Positions 26,610-35,374 of a DNA stretch of 64,000 nt are shown here, piece by piece. Source of the stretch: Bradyrhizobium sp. CER78 (GTDB lineage Bacteria; Pseudomonadota; Alphaproteobacteria; Rhizobiales; Xanthobacteraceae). Each line of letters begins with the position of its first letter. The stretch's first letter is position 1. The notes beneath the pieces were generated by a model. It was given only the letters and a program-made list of their open reading frames with translations. It was not told the origin of the DNA and made no database searches. The position numbers and the translations under genes were made by a program. Where the stretch lies: the NCBI RefSeq assembly GCF_029846235.1, contig NZ_JARVWP010000002.1, positions 372,001 to 436,000 on the forward strand. Direction: 5' to 3'.

Positions 26610-27806
26610 CTATTCCCCGCCCTCGTAGAACAGTTCCAGCGGCAGGCCGACCACCGCCTTTCCGATCCAGTCGCGCGCGATGACATTGGACGGCCCCATC
26701 GCGATCGCCGCACGAGCGTCGCGATAGGCGCGCTCGATCGGACCGCGGTGATAACCGTAGCCGCCCGTCACCGTCAGCGCCGTCGCCGCGACCTTGTTGG
26801 CGACCTCGGCGGCATGCACCTTGAACTCGGTCAGAGGGATCAGGATTTCGCTCTGCGGCTTGCCGGCGCGCCAGAGCGCGTCGAGCTTGCCCGCAAGTTC
26901 GTTGCGCCACGGCCGCAGCGTCTCGACCAGCACCTTGGCCGCGCCGAGCTCCTGGCGGATTGCTTGATAATCCGACAGGCTCTTGTTCCTGTCCTTGTGC
27001 ACGAAACTCGTGGTGTGGGCGATCGCCGCGTTCAACGCGCCGCGTGCGACGCCTTCCCAGACCGCGCCGAGCCCGATCAGATAGACCGGGGAGACGCCGT
27101 CATAGATGATCTCCTTGCCCTGCCCTTCGGCACCGAGCCGGTCGCGTTGCGGCACATGCACATTGCTGTAGCGGATCGCCCCGGAATGGTTGGCCCGCAC
27201 GCCGAGCGCATCCCAGGGCCGGGACTCGATCCCCTCGGCCTTGCCGTCGACGATGAAGAAGATGATGTCGGCCTGATCCTTGGCGCCCGGCGTGCGCGTC
27301 TGCACCACGTAATAGTCGGCCTGGCCCGAGCTCGTGGTGAACGACTTCTCCGCGTTGACGCGATAATCGTCACCGTCGCGCGAGGCTTCCGACAGATTGT
27401 ACCACCAGTGGCCGCCGGTGGCGCGCTCGCTGGTCGAGTAAGTGCCGAGCAGACTGCCATTGGCCGCCTTCAGCCAGCGCTCCTTCTGATCGGTGTTGCC
27501 GAACAGATTGATGGTCTGCGCCGCACCGACATGCATGACGTAGATGAGCCCGGTGGACGCATCGGCCTGCCCGATCCGATAGGCGGCCTCGGCGAAATCC
27601 AGATGGCTAAGACCGAGCCCGCCAAACTGCGGCTCGTTCAGCACGCCGGTCCAGCCGGCCTCCGCCAGTGCGCGCAGATTATCGCGCGGAAAACGGCTCT
27701 CGCGGTCGTTGCGGTCGGCATTCACCTTCACCGTGGCGTCGATGGCGGCATCGAGCCTGGCATAAACGTCGTCGTCGATCTTGCGTGCGAGATTGTCGTT
27801 GGCCAT
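26610..27806 (-). CDS. Acyl-CoA dehydrogenase-fold monooxygenase (SfnB/DszC-like)
   Basis: 398 residues with the acyl-CoA dehydrogenase fold (GLGLSHLDFAEAAYRIGQ, GTYSTSERATGGHW, TVTGGYGYHRGPIERAYRDA). Members of this branch are flavin-dependent monooxygenases or sulfur-assimilation proteins rather than fatty acid enzymes. It is the last gene of a minus-strand operon headed by sfnG, which supports a role in breaking down an organosulfur compound. GGAGAG lies before the ATG. The exact substrate is not evident. Confidence 0.78.
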   Translation of the reverse strand: MANDNLARKIDDDVYARLDAAIDATVKVNADRNDRESRFPRDNLRALAEAGWTGVLNEPQFGGLGLSHLDFAEAAYRIGQADASTGLIYVMHVGAAQTINLFGNTDQKERWLKAANGSLLGTYSTSERATGGHWWYNLSEASRDGDDYRVNAEKSFTTSSGQADYYVVQTRTPGAKDQADIIFFIVDGKAEGIESRPWDALGVRANHSGAIRYSNVHVPQRDRLGAEGQGKEIIYDGVSPVYLIGLGAVWEGVARGALNAAIAHTTSFVHKDRNKSLSDYQAIRQELGAAKVLVETLRPWRNELAGKLDALWRAGKPQSEILIPLTEFKVHAAEVANKVAATALTVTGGYGYHRGPIERAYRDARAAIAMGPSNVIARDWIGKAVVGLPLELFYEGGE

Positions 27807-27828
27807 GGTCAGTCTCTCCGGGTTGCAA

Positions 27829-28629
27829 TCATGCGACAGCCTCGCGCGGCTGCCTTCGGCCCTGATCGCCCTTCGGCGATCCGCCGAGATAATGGGTCTT
27901 GATGTCGGCGCGCTGCCGCAATTCGGCCGCGCGACCGGCCAGCACGCTGCGCCCGTTCTCGAGCACGACCGCGTGATCGGCGAAACGCAGCGCCACGGTC
28001 GAGTTCTGCTCGGCGACCAGGATCGACAGCCCCTGCTCGCTGTTGAGCTGCTTAAGCGCGCGAAAGATGGCCTCGACGACCAGCGGCGCGAGGCCCATCG
28101 ACGGCTCGTCGAGCACCAGCAGCCGTGGACGCGACATCAGGGCCCGGCCGATCGCCGTCATCTGCTGCTCGCCGCCGGAGGTCAGTCCGGCAAGCGTGCG
28201 GCGATGCTGCTTCAGGCGCGGAAACAGTTGATAGATGCGGTCGAGGTCCGCGGCAATCTCCGCCCGGCGCGCATCGCGCCCCATCGCGCCGGTAACGAGA
28301 TTCTCCTCCACAGTCAGCGAGGCGAAGCAGTGCCGCCCCTCGAGCACTGGCACGAGCCCGGCGCGCACCAGCGTCGCTGCGGACGTACCCGCGACATCGC
28401 GGCCATCGAAAACAATCCGGCCCGCCGTGATCTGGCCGCGACGCGCTGAGAGCAGCGCCGAGATGGCCTGCAGCGTGGTCGACTTGCCGGCGCCGTTGGC
28501 GCCGAGTACGGCGACGATCTCGCCGCGCCGCACGGCAAGCGAGACGTCGTTGACGGCCGCGATCGCGTGGTTGTAAGTCGCGGCCAGACCTGCGACCGAA
28601 AGCAGGGTTTCACTCATCTGTTGATCCAT
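27829..28629 (-). CDS. ABC transporter ATPase, LivF type
   Basis: About 266 residues. Walker A GANGAGKST, signature LTSGGEQQM (a diverged LSGGQ), Walker B LLVLDEPSMGLAP and the switch His region (LVAEQNSTVALRFAD, with Asn in place of His in the usual AEQNV-type LivF pattern) are present. It powers uptake with the LivG-type partner encoded upstream. Two ATGs (28629 and 28617) are possible and neither has a clear ribosome-binding site. A hairpin separates it from the binding-protein gene. Confidence 0.9.
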   Translation of the reverse strand: MDQQMSETLLSVAGLAATYNHAIAAVNDVSLAVRRGEIVAVLGANGAGKSTTLQAISALLSARRGQITAGRIVFDGRDVAGTSAATLVRAGLVPVLEGRHCFASLTVEENLVTGAMGRDARRAEIAADLDRIYQLFPRLKQHRRTLAGLTSGGEQQMTAIGRALMSRPRLLVLDEPSMGLAPLVVEAIFRALKQLNSEQGLSILVAEQNSTVALRFADHAVVLENGRSVLAGRAAELRQRADIKTHYLGGSPKGDQGRRQPREAVA

Positions 28630-28637
28630 CGTCTTGA

Positions 28638-28669
28638 GGGACGCGGGAGCCGAACAGCTCCCGCGTCCC
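28638..28669 (-). promoter_or_regulatory. 13-bp hairpin between binding-protein and ATPase genes
   Basis: GGGACGCGGGAGC pairs perfectly with GCTCCCGCGTCCC across a 6-nt loop, 8 nt after the binding-protein stop. No T run follows. A hairpin directly behind a periplasmic binding-protein gene commonly protects that part of the message, giving excess binding protein over the membrane complex. Confidence 0.68.
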
Positions 28670-28676
28670 TGCGGCG

Positions 28677-30008
28677 TCAGTTGCTGACGGGATCGTCGCC
28701 GGAGGTCCGCACCTTGATGCCATGCTCCTTGGCATAGGCGGCGGCCGACTTCTCGATGATCGGACGCAGGAAGGCCCAGTCCGGTGCGATCCAGCCGGAG
28801 ACGACCTTCCACTTGCCGCCGTCCCACTGCTGGAAGGTGACGCGGCCGTCGCCTTCGTGATTGTCCCAGGTGACGTTGATCGAGTGGAACAGATCCTTGG
28901 CGCCGAGCGCTTCGACCCGCGCCGGATCGAGCTGCAGGTGTTCGAAGCCCCAGCGCACTTCGTCGCCTGTCAAGGTGCGCTTGCCGAACTTCGCCTGTGC
29001 GATGCGGATCGCCTCGACATTGAGGATGCCGTTCACGATGCCGAGATTGTGGTAGACGCTGCCGATCCGCTTCTTGTCGTCGAGATTGCCCTTGCCGGCG
29101 CCATAGACCGTCTTGATCACCTCCTGCAGCACCGGATACTGCTCGCCGGAGGCCTGCGTCGTGATCGCGATATAGCCCTTGGCGGCGTCACCGGCCGGGA
29201 TCACGTCTTCCTCGGAGTTGGACCAGACGTTGCCGATGATGTGGTCGGCCGGAAAGCCGACCTTCTGCGCGGTCTTCAACGCCACCGGGTTCATCACGCC
29301 CCAGCCGCGCAGCACCACGTAATCGGGCTTGGCCCGGCGGATCGACAGCCATTGCGACTGCTGCTCGTTGCCGGGATGCGGCACCTCGATCTGCTCGAGA
29401 CTGAACTGGTACTTGTCGGCCAAGAGCTTGTAGATCGGGATGGTCTCCTTGCCGTAGGGCGAGCCGTGATAGAGCACGACGATCTTCTTGTCCTTCAGCT
29501 TGTCGACCCCGCCCTCGCGGCTCGCGATGTAGTTCACGATTCCGGAGGTCTCGCTGTAGGGATTGAGCAGCAGCGGGAAAACGTATGGGAACACGCGGCC
29601 GTCGGTCGAATCGGTGCGGCCGTGATTGATGGTGATGAGCGGCACCTTGTCCTTGGTGATGCGGTCGATCATGGCGTAGGCGATGCCGACCGACAGCGGA
29701 TTCCAGGCGGCAACGCCGGGCCGCCCCTTCAGCCGCTCATAGACCTCGACACCGCGCTCGACCTCGTACTGGGTCTCGCCCTCGTCCCAGGTCAGCTTGA
29801 CGCCGTTGACGCCGCCGTCGCGGATGTTGATCAAATTGAGATAGTCGATGAAGCCGCCGAAGAAGCCGGTGCCGCCGGCTGCATAGGGTCCGACCCGGTA
29901 GCTCTGCAGCGGAAAGAACTGCTCGTCGGCCCGCGCCGCCGGTGCTGCGGCCAGCACGGAGGCCACCGCCGCGGCGAAGGCAACTCTCAGATATCTCGAT
30001 TTAATCAT
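28677..30008 (-). CDS. ABC transporter substrate-binding protein (Leu/amide type)
   Basis: 443 residues. A signal peptide is clear (RYLRVAFAAAVASVLAAAPA, cleavage near AARA-DE). The mature part has the periplasmic binding fold I pattern (WDEGETQYEVERGVEVYERL, VNYIASREGGVDKLKDKKIV, YVVLRGWGVMNPVALKTAQ). It captures the ligand in the periplasm for the LivH/LivM/LivG/LivF-type complex encoded around it. The operon context (sfnG, SfnB-like enzyme) suggests a sulfur compound such as a sulfone or sulfonate, but this cannot be read from sequence. Confidence 0.88.
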   Translation of the reverse strand: MIKSRYLRVAFAAAVASVLAAAPAARADEQFFPLQSYRVGPYAAGGTGFFGGFIDYLNLINIRDGGVNGVKLTWDEGETQYEVERGVEVYERLKGRPGVAAWNPLSVGIAYAMIDRITKDKVPLITINHGRTDSTDGRVFPYVFPLLLNPYSETSGIVNYIASREGGVDKLKDKKIVVLYHGSPYGKETIPIYKLLADKYQFSLEQIEVPHPGNEQQSQWLSIRRAKPDYVVLRGWGVMNPVALKTAQKVGFPADHIIGNVWSNSEEDVIPAGDAAKGYIAITTQASGEQYPVLQEVIKTVYGAGKGNLDDKKRIGSVYHNLGIVNGILNVEAIRIAQAKFGKRTLTGDEVRWGFEHLQLDPARVEALGAKDLFHSINVTWDNHEGDGRVTFQQWDGGKWKVVSGWIAPDWAFLRPIIEKSAAAYAKEHGIKVRTSGDDPVSN

Positions 30009-30035
30009 CTTTGGTTTCTCCAGTGGTGCGAAATG

Positions 30036-31079
30036 TCAGGTGTTGCGGATGGCGGCCGGCCGCGTGACCACTCGCCAAAGCCGGTCCCACAGCGCGATCA
30101 GGCCGCGCGGCTCTGCGATCAGGAACGCGATGATGAGCATGCCGACGACGATGCGCTGGCTCATCTCCAGCACGCCGGAATCGAACACGCCGCCGAGCAA
30201 GGCCGCACCGGCGCGTGACAGGATCAGCGGAAACACCACGATGAAGGCGGCGCCGAGAAACGCGCCGCGCAGCGAGGCCAGCCCGCCGATGATGATGATG
30301 AACAGGATCTGGAACGAGCGATCGAGGTTGAAGCCGGCCGGCTCGACCGTGCGCAGATAGGCGAAGGCCCACAGCGCGCCGGCAATCCCGATCAGGAACG
30401 AGGAAACGCCGAAAGCGAGCAGCTTGGTGCGCAACAGCGGCACGCCGATCACCTTGGCGGCGAGTTCGTGGTCACGCACCGCGATGAAATTGCGGCCGCT
30501 CTGCGAGCGCAACAGCCGCAGCGTCAGGAACGTCGCGACCACCACGACGCTCAGCGAGAACACATAGCGGCCCGCCGGGCTGGTGAAAGTGACGCCGGCC
30601 ACGCTGAGCACCGGGGCATCGATCACGCCGGACGGATTGTCGTTGGAGAACCAGCCGAACTTGGTAAGCGCCCATTGCACGAAGAACTGCGCGGCGAGCG
30701 TCGAGACCGCGAGATAAAAGCCGCGCAGCCGCAGGCTCGGCAATCCGAACACGATACCGATCGCGGCCGCGACGAGCCCGGCGAGCACCAGATCGACGAT
30801 CAGCGACAGCTGCGGCAGCCGGAGGTGAAGGTTGTAGGTGGCATAGGCGCCGACCGCGAGGAACGCGGCGGAGCCCAGCGACACCTGCCCGGCATAGCCG
30901 GTGAGCAGGTTGAGCCCGACGGCCGCGAGCGCCAGCGCGAGAAACGGCGTCAGCACCGCGTCCATCAGATAGTCGGAACCGAACAGCGGAACGGCGCCGA
31001 AGGCGATCGCGGCCCCGACAACGATCGCAAAGGCTCCGGCGCCGGGCGAGAGCTGTGCCGTCAATGGTGCTGCGCTCAT
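30036..31079 (-). CDS. ABC transporter permease, LivM type
   Basis: 347 residues with about nine membrane segments and the LivM signature (LNLLTGYAGQVSLGSAAFLAVGAY). The cytoplasmic coupling loop AVRDHELAAKVIGVPLLRTK contacts the ATPases. It forms the membrane channel with the LivH-type protein encoded 3 nt upstream. Confidence 0.9.
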   Translation of the reverse strand: MSAAPLTAQLSPGAGAFAIVVGAAIAFGAVPLFGSDYLMDAVLTPFLALALAAVGLNLLTGYAGQVSLGSAAFLAVGAYATYNLHLRLPQLSLIVDLVLAGLVAAAIGIVFGLPSLRLRGFYLAVSTLAAQFFVQWALTKFGWFSNDNPSGVIDAPVLSVAGVTFTSPAGRYVFSLSVVVVATFLTLRLLRSQSGRNFIAVRDHELAAKVIGVPLLRTKLLAFGVSSFLIGIAGALWAFAYLRTVEPAGFNLDRSFQILFIIIIGGLASLRGAFLGAAFIVVFPLILSRAGAALLGGVFDSGVLEMSQRIVVGMLIIAFLIAEPRGLIALWDRLWRVVTRPAAIRNT

Positions 31080-31082
31080 CGC

Positions 31083-31973
31083 CTAGACCCTCTCGACCAG
31101 CTTCTGCCCGAACAGCCCGGACGGCCGCACCAGCAGCAACACCAACGCCACGACATAGGCCGCCCAGGCTTCGATGCCGCCGCCGAACAGCGGCCCGACA
31201 TAGACTTCGGCGAGCTTCTCGATGGCGCCGATCAGCAGTCCGCCGATGATCGCGCCGGCGATCGAATCGAAGCCGCCGAGCACCAGCACCGGCAGCGCCT
31301 TCAACACCACCAGCGACAGCGAGAACTGCACGCCGAGCCGCGCGCCCCACAGCAGGCCCGCCACCAGCGCGACGATGCCGGAGGCGGTCCATACACTGGC
31401 CCAGACCCGCGGCAGCCGCAGGCCGACGGCCAGCGCCGCGAACGGATCGTCGGCGACTGCGCGGAACGACAGCCCGGTGCGGGTGTAGCGGAAGAACAGC
31501 GCAAACAGCGCCACCAGGCTGCCCGCGACCGTCGCGGCGAACAGGTCGAACCGGCTGATGAAGACCCCGGCGATGTCGAGCGGAACGTCGCTGATGCCGA
31601 TGTCGAGGCCGTGGACCTGGGTGCCCCACAGCAGCTGCGCCGCGCCCTCGATCACATAGGACAGCCCGAGCGTCGCCATGAACAGCGTGATCGGCGGCTC
31701 GTTGACCAGCGGCCGCAGCACCGCGCGCTCGACGCTGACGCCGAGCACGACCATGATCGCGAGCGTGATGGCGAACGCGAGGGGAAACGAGATGGCGCGC
31801 TCGACCAGGCTGACGAAGGTCAGCGCCGCGAACAGCAGCATCGCGCCCTGCGCGAAATTGAGCACGCCGGAGGTCTTGTAGATCAGCACGAAGCCGATCG
31901 CGACCAACGAGTACATCACCCCCGACAGCAGGCCGCCGACCAAAACCTCGATCAGAAACTGATAATCGAACAT
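31083..31973 (-). CDS. ABC transporter permease, LivH type
   Basis: 296 residues with about eight membrane segments. Family marks are MYSLVAIGFVLIYKTSGVLN, FAQGAML and the coupling loop AVADDPFAALAVGLRLPRV. Its ATG shares a base with the stop of the ATPase gene upstream (TGATG), so the two are translationally coupled. Confidence 0.9.
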   Translation of the reverse strand: MFDYQFLIEVLVGGLLSGVMYSLVAIGFVLIYKTSGVLNFAQGAMLLFAALTFVSLVERAISFPLAFAITLAIMVVLGVSVERAVLRPLVNEPPITLFMATLGLSYVIEGAAQLLWGTQVHGLDIGISDVPLDIAGVFISRFDLFAATVAGSLVALFALFFRYTRTGLSFRAVADDPFAALAVGLRLPRVWASVWTASGIVALVAGLLWGARLGVQFSLSLVVLKALPVLVLGGFDSIAGAIIGGLLIGAIEKLAEVYVGPLFGGGIEAWAAYVVALVLLLVRPSGLFGQKLVERV

Positions 31974-32881
31974 CAGACCGCGAGCTCCGTGACGTCCTGA
32001 TGCGCGACGCCGAGATAGGCGTCGATCACCGTCTGGTCGGCCCTCACCTCGTCGGGCGTGCCGTCGGCGATCTTGCTGCCGTTGTCGAGCACCGCGATCC
32101 GGTCGGAGAGGCCCATCACCACACCGATGTCGTGTTCGATCAGAACGATGGTGGCGCCATAGCGGTCGCGCGCATTGCGCACGTGCTCGGACAGCTCGAG
32201 CTTCTCGCTCAACGTGACACCGGCGAACGGCTCGTCGAGCAGCAGCAGTGTCGGCCGCGCCACCAGCGCCCGCGCCAGCTCGACCCGCTTCTGCAAGCCG
32301 TAAGGCAAGCTTCCGGCGGCGCGCTCGCGGACGTCGCCGAGATGCAGGAAGCCGATGACGTCTTCAGCGGCGGCGCGATTCTCCGCCTCGATCCGGCGCG
32401 CCCGCGGCGAGCCGATGATCTGGCGCAGGAAGCCGGCGCGGACGCGATGCGCGAGCCCCATCAGGACGTTGTCGAACACCGACAGCCCCTTGAAGATCGC
32501 GAGGTTCTGGAACGTGCGCGCCACGCCATGCGCCGCCAATCGCGCCGTCGGCACCTGGACGAAGGCGCGCTCGCCGAGCCAGACCTGGCCACGGTCGGGC
32601 CGGTAGAGCCCGCTGACGACGTTGAGCAGCGAGCTTTTGCCGGCGCCATTGGGCCCGATGACGGCCCGGATTTCACCCGGTGCGACCGCAAGGTCGATGT
32701 CGCGCAGCGCAGCGACGCCACCGAATGTCAGCGCGATATCGGTGAGCGCCAACACCGGCCGATCCGCGCGATCCGTAACCTTCGCGTGCACCCGATCGCC
32801 TGCATTGCCGATCGCTAGCGCGCGCGCCGCGGCCTCCGCCGGAGCGGCCTCCAGCGCAAGGATGCCGGCATTCGTCATCAT
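31973..32881 (-). CDS. ABC transporter ATPase, LivG type
   Basis: 302 residues. Walker A GPNGAGKSS, Walker B LLLLDEPFAG and the switch His in VLIEHDIGVVMGLSD are intact, while the signature reads LPYGLQKRVE, as is common in LivG proteins. An N-terminal extension of about 50 residues rich in Ala precedes the ATPase core. The start is one of two adjacent ATGs (32881 or 32878) with a weak ribosome-binding site. It follows sfnG by 25 nt in the operon. Confidence 0.9.
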   Translation of the reverse strand: MMTNAGILALEAAPAEAAARALAIGNAGDRVHAKVTDRADRPVLALTDIALTFGGVAALRDIDLAVAPGEIRAVIGPNGAGKSSLLNVVSGLYRPDRGQVWLGERAFVQVPTARLAAHGVARTFQNLAIFKGLSVFDNVLMGLAHRVRAGFLRQIIGSPRARRIEAENRAAAEDVIGFLHLGDVRERAAGSLPYGLQKRVELARALVARPTLLLLDEPFAGVTLSEKLELSEHVRNARDRYGATIVLIEHDIGVVMGLSDRIAVLDNGSKIADGTPDEVRADQTVIDAYLGVAHQDVTELAV

Positions 32882-32906
32882 CGCCGTCACGTCGCTGAGC
32901 TCCCCG

Positions 32907-34007
32907 TCACTCAGCGGCTTCGGCGTGCACGGCGGTCTTCGCCTCCAGCGCACGGACCAGCGGAATGACGCGGCGGCCGAAATATTCGACCTCCTCCTGG
33001 AAGTGCAGGAAGCCGAGCAGCACGAGATCGACCCCAACCTCCTTCAGCGCGACGATGCGCTCGGCGATCTGCTCCGGCGTGCCGATCAGATTGGTCTTGA
33101 AGCCGTCATTGTACTGGACGAGATCCTCGAAGCTGGATTGCGCCCAATTGCCCTGGCCCTCAGGCGAAGCCTTGCCGGCGTTCTTCACCTCGTGCCCGAA
33201 CGCATTGACCGCCTCCGGATCGGCCTTGACGATGATCTCGTCGAGCACGGCGCGTGCCTCGGCCTCGGTGTCGCGCGCGATCGCAAAGGCGTTGACGCCG
33301 ATCTTGACCGAATGATTGTTGGCGCGCGCCTTCGCCCTGATGTCGTCGACCTGCTTCTTGATCTCCGCCACCGAATTGCCGTTGGTGAAGTACCAGTCCG
33401 ACACCCGCGCGGCCATGTCGCGCGCGGCGCGCGAGCTGCCGCCCTGGAAGATCTCGGGCAATGGATGCGCCGGCTTCGGCTTCAGCGTGTAGTCAGAGAA
33501 GCGGTAGAAATCGCCGCGGAACGTGAAATTGTCCTGGGTCCAGATTCCGCGCAGCGCGCGGATGAACTCTTCGGAGCGGCGATAGCGTTCGTCGTGATCG
33601 AGCCAGGGCTCGCCGATCGCGGTGAACTCGCCCCGAAACCAGCCGCTGACAATGTTGACGGCAACCCGCCCCTCGGTGAGCTGGCTGATGGTCGCGATCT
33701 GCTTGGCCGCGACCGCCGGATTCCATGGCCCGGGCAGCAGCGCCGCGATCACTTTCAGCTTCGTGGTCGCAGCGAGCAACGCGTGACTGAAGGCGACCGG
33801 CTCATGCTGGAACTCGGCGCCGTATCCGGCGGTGAAGCGGATCTGGCTCAGCGCATAGTCGAAGCCGTTTTGCTCGGCGATCTGCGCCAGCCGGCGGTTG
33901 TAGTCAATGTCCCAGCCGGTTCGCTGCTCGATCTTGCTGATGACGAGCCCGCCGGAGACGTTCGGCACCCAATAGGCAAATTTGATCTGATCATGGCTGG
34001 CGGTCAT
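32907..34007 (-). CDS. sfnG: FMNH2-dependent dimethyl sulfone monooxygenase
   Basis: 366 residues of the SsuD/LadA-type flavin monooxygenases. The N-terminus IKFAYWVPNVSGGLVISKIE, then FDYALSQIRFTAGYGAEFQH and AVNIVSGWFRGEFTAIGEPW, is diagnostic of SfnG rather than SsuD. The enzyme oxidises dimethyl sulfone to methanesulfinate using FMNH2 and O2, releasing sulfur under sulfate limitation. It heads an operon with its own transporter. A reductase partner is not in the window. Confidence 0.88.
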   Translation of the reverse strand: MTASHDQIKFAYWVPNVSGGLVISKIEQRTGWDIDYNRRLAQIAEQNGFDYALSQIRFTAGYGAEFQHEPVAFSHALLAATTKLKVIAALLPGPWNPAVAAKQIATISQLTEGRVAVNIVSGWFRGEFTAIGEPWLDHDERYRRSEEFIRALRGIWTQDNFTFRGDFYRFSDYTLKPKPAHPLPEIFQGGSSRAARDMAARVSDWYFTNGNSVAEIKKQVDDIRAKARANNHSVKIGVNAFAIARDTEAEARAVLDEIIVKADPEAVNAFGHEVKNAGKASPEGQGNWAQSSFEDLVQYNDGFKTNLIGTPEQIAERIVALKEVGVDLVLLGFLHFQEEVEYFGRRVIPLVRALEAKTAVHAEAAE

Positions 34008-34734
34008 TTAGATGTCCTCGTGTCCTCAAGGTGAATCGGTTGGCAGGCGACGAAAGGCGTGACGGGATACAGGCAGCACGATGCACTCACGCTGCGCGAT
34101 GTCAGCGATTCCAGGCGACGGCTCTGCAGCCGTCGTCAGCTCGAATTATTCGAGAGTTGGGGCAGTCAGGGTTGCTGATCCGCGGGACGCCGCAGATGCG
34201 TCAACAGCAGCAGGCACAACATCGCGCGCGAAGCGCAGCGCGGGTTCGAGAGATATCCAGGAGGTCAGTGCAAATCATCCGCATTCCCCTCGCAAGCGCC
34301 ATCGGCGAGCAATCAATAGTCTCAGAGAAATTGCGGGCGAGCGAGTCCAAGCCAAACTCTTTTTCGTCGATTCTGAAGCTGCAATGTTCTCTTGTTAACG
34401 CAAAACGCGTTGTTTGTTGCTGCGCGGCTCGTATCGGGGCCACACAGTCCACCACACTCGACCACCTGACATTCATCAAACCGAATTCAGTATCGACCAT
34501 GACGAAGTCGTCGCCATGATGGACATACGATCTCGAAATCTGGCGCTCGACGTGGTCGTTCACCACGTCCTCCACGATCGACCTTTCTTGTCGAGCTGCA
34601 TTTGCGGCCAAGAATTCTTCTACGCGGCGCTTCAGTTCGAAAAACTCGTCTACTTCTGAATTTGAATCGTTCGACCTTAACGTTTGGATCTTTAGCTCGA
34701 TCACAGCTAGCAATGATACTGCCGTGAGCTGTGC
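34008..34734. other. Low-confidence region upstream of sfnG
   Basis: It should contain the sfnG promoter; no consensus sigma-54 site was seen. A minus-strand frame (34201-34881) continues from the IS110 remnant and includes FFELKRRVEEFLAAN and VMVDTEFGLMNVRW, but I cannot decide whether that part is a real gene or a chance extension. Confidence 0.35.
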
Positions 34735-34984
34735 CTCGTTCTGGCGGAATTCCGTTCCGTCGCTCCACACGTGGCGCATGATCACAGCGAACCGCCGCGC
34801 CAAAGCAACGATCGCCTTTTGCCGCCCGCGTCGCCTTGCGATCTGCATGGCCCACGCTTTGCGCCAGGACCATTTCTGCACTCGCGTCAGAATGACCTGC
34901 GCGGTAATGCCGACGTGTCTGGCCCCGAATGTCCTTCAACACTGGTTCAACCGCCGGTTCACGCGGTCCGGATTTCTGCTTCAT
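34735..34984 (-). mobile_element. Chimeric IS remnant: IS3-type OrfA start joined to IS110 transposase end
   Basis: Two unrelated transposase pieces are joined. From 34984, the reading MKQKSGP, then EPVLKDIRGQTRRHYRA, matches the N-terminus of IS3-family OrfA. From about 34905 a different frame gives VQKWSWRKAWAMQIARRRG, then KAIVALARRFAVIMRHVW and DGTEFR, the C-terminal end of IS110-family transposases. Neither is functional. The joint suggests one IS landing in or recombining with another, followed by deletion. Confidence 0.65.
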
Positions 34985-35019
34985 CTTCGTTCCTTGCGGC
35001 TACGTTGCACCAGAAATCC

Positions 35020-35202
35020 TCACTCTGTGAAATCCCTTGGCTGTCTCAAGAGAGCTGACGTCGTACGCTGTCGCACCTCGTAATGATCCACCGTCTTGGG
35101 GGATTTGCAATGTTCTCTTAGCCACGATTCCGCATCAAGCTTGTTGTCAAAATTCAAAGCCGAAGCCCAATGACCGCAGGTAACATTCCAGACACTCCAC
35201 AT
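35020..35202 (-). CDS. Small hypothetical protein, 60 aa
   Basis: MWSVWNVTCGHWASALNFDN, then AESWLREHCKSP, reads like a genuine small soluble protein, and AGGAGG lies 9 nt before the ATG. I believe similar peptides occur in Bradyrhizobium, but no function is known to me. It stands alone between IS debris and the polysaccharide operon. Confidence 0.5.
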   Translation of the reverse strand: MWSVWNVTCGHWASALNFDNKLDAESWLREHCKSPKTVDHYEVRQRTTSALLRQPRDFTE

Positions 35203-35374
35203 CTGTCACATCCTCCTAGCCATTGGCAGTTTAGAACCACAGCCGCGACGAACAAGCTAACACACGGCTCTTGCCGAATTGGGCGGTCGAGCAATAGAGT
35301 TGGCTTGCGCGTTGGTTTCGGTGCGTGCCCGTCACCGGTTATTCGCTCGCCCCATACATTGGGTTCGGCATCCG

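Noticed and set aside
30468..32000. 510-codon plus-strand frame opposite the permease genes
   Set aside because: Highly charged with no family features; the minus strand encodes two recognisable permeases with a TGATG junction.
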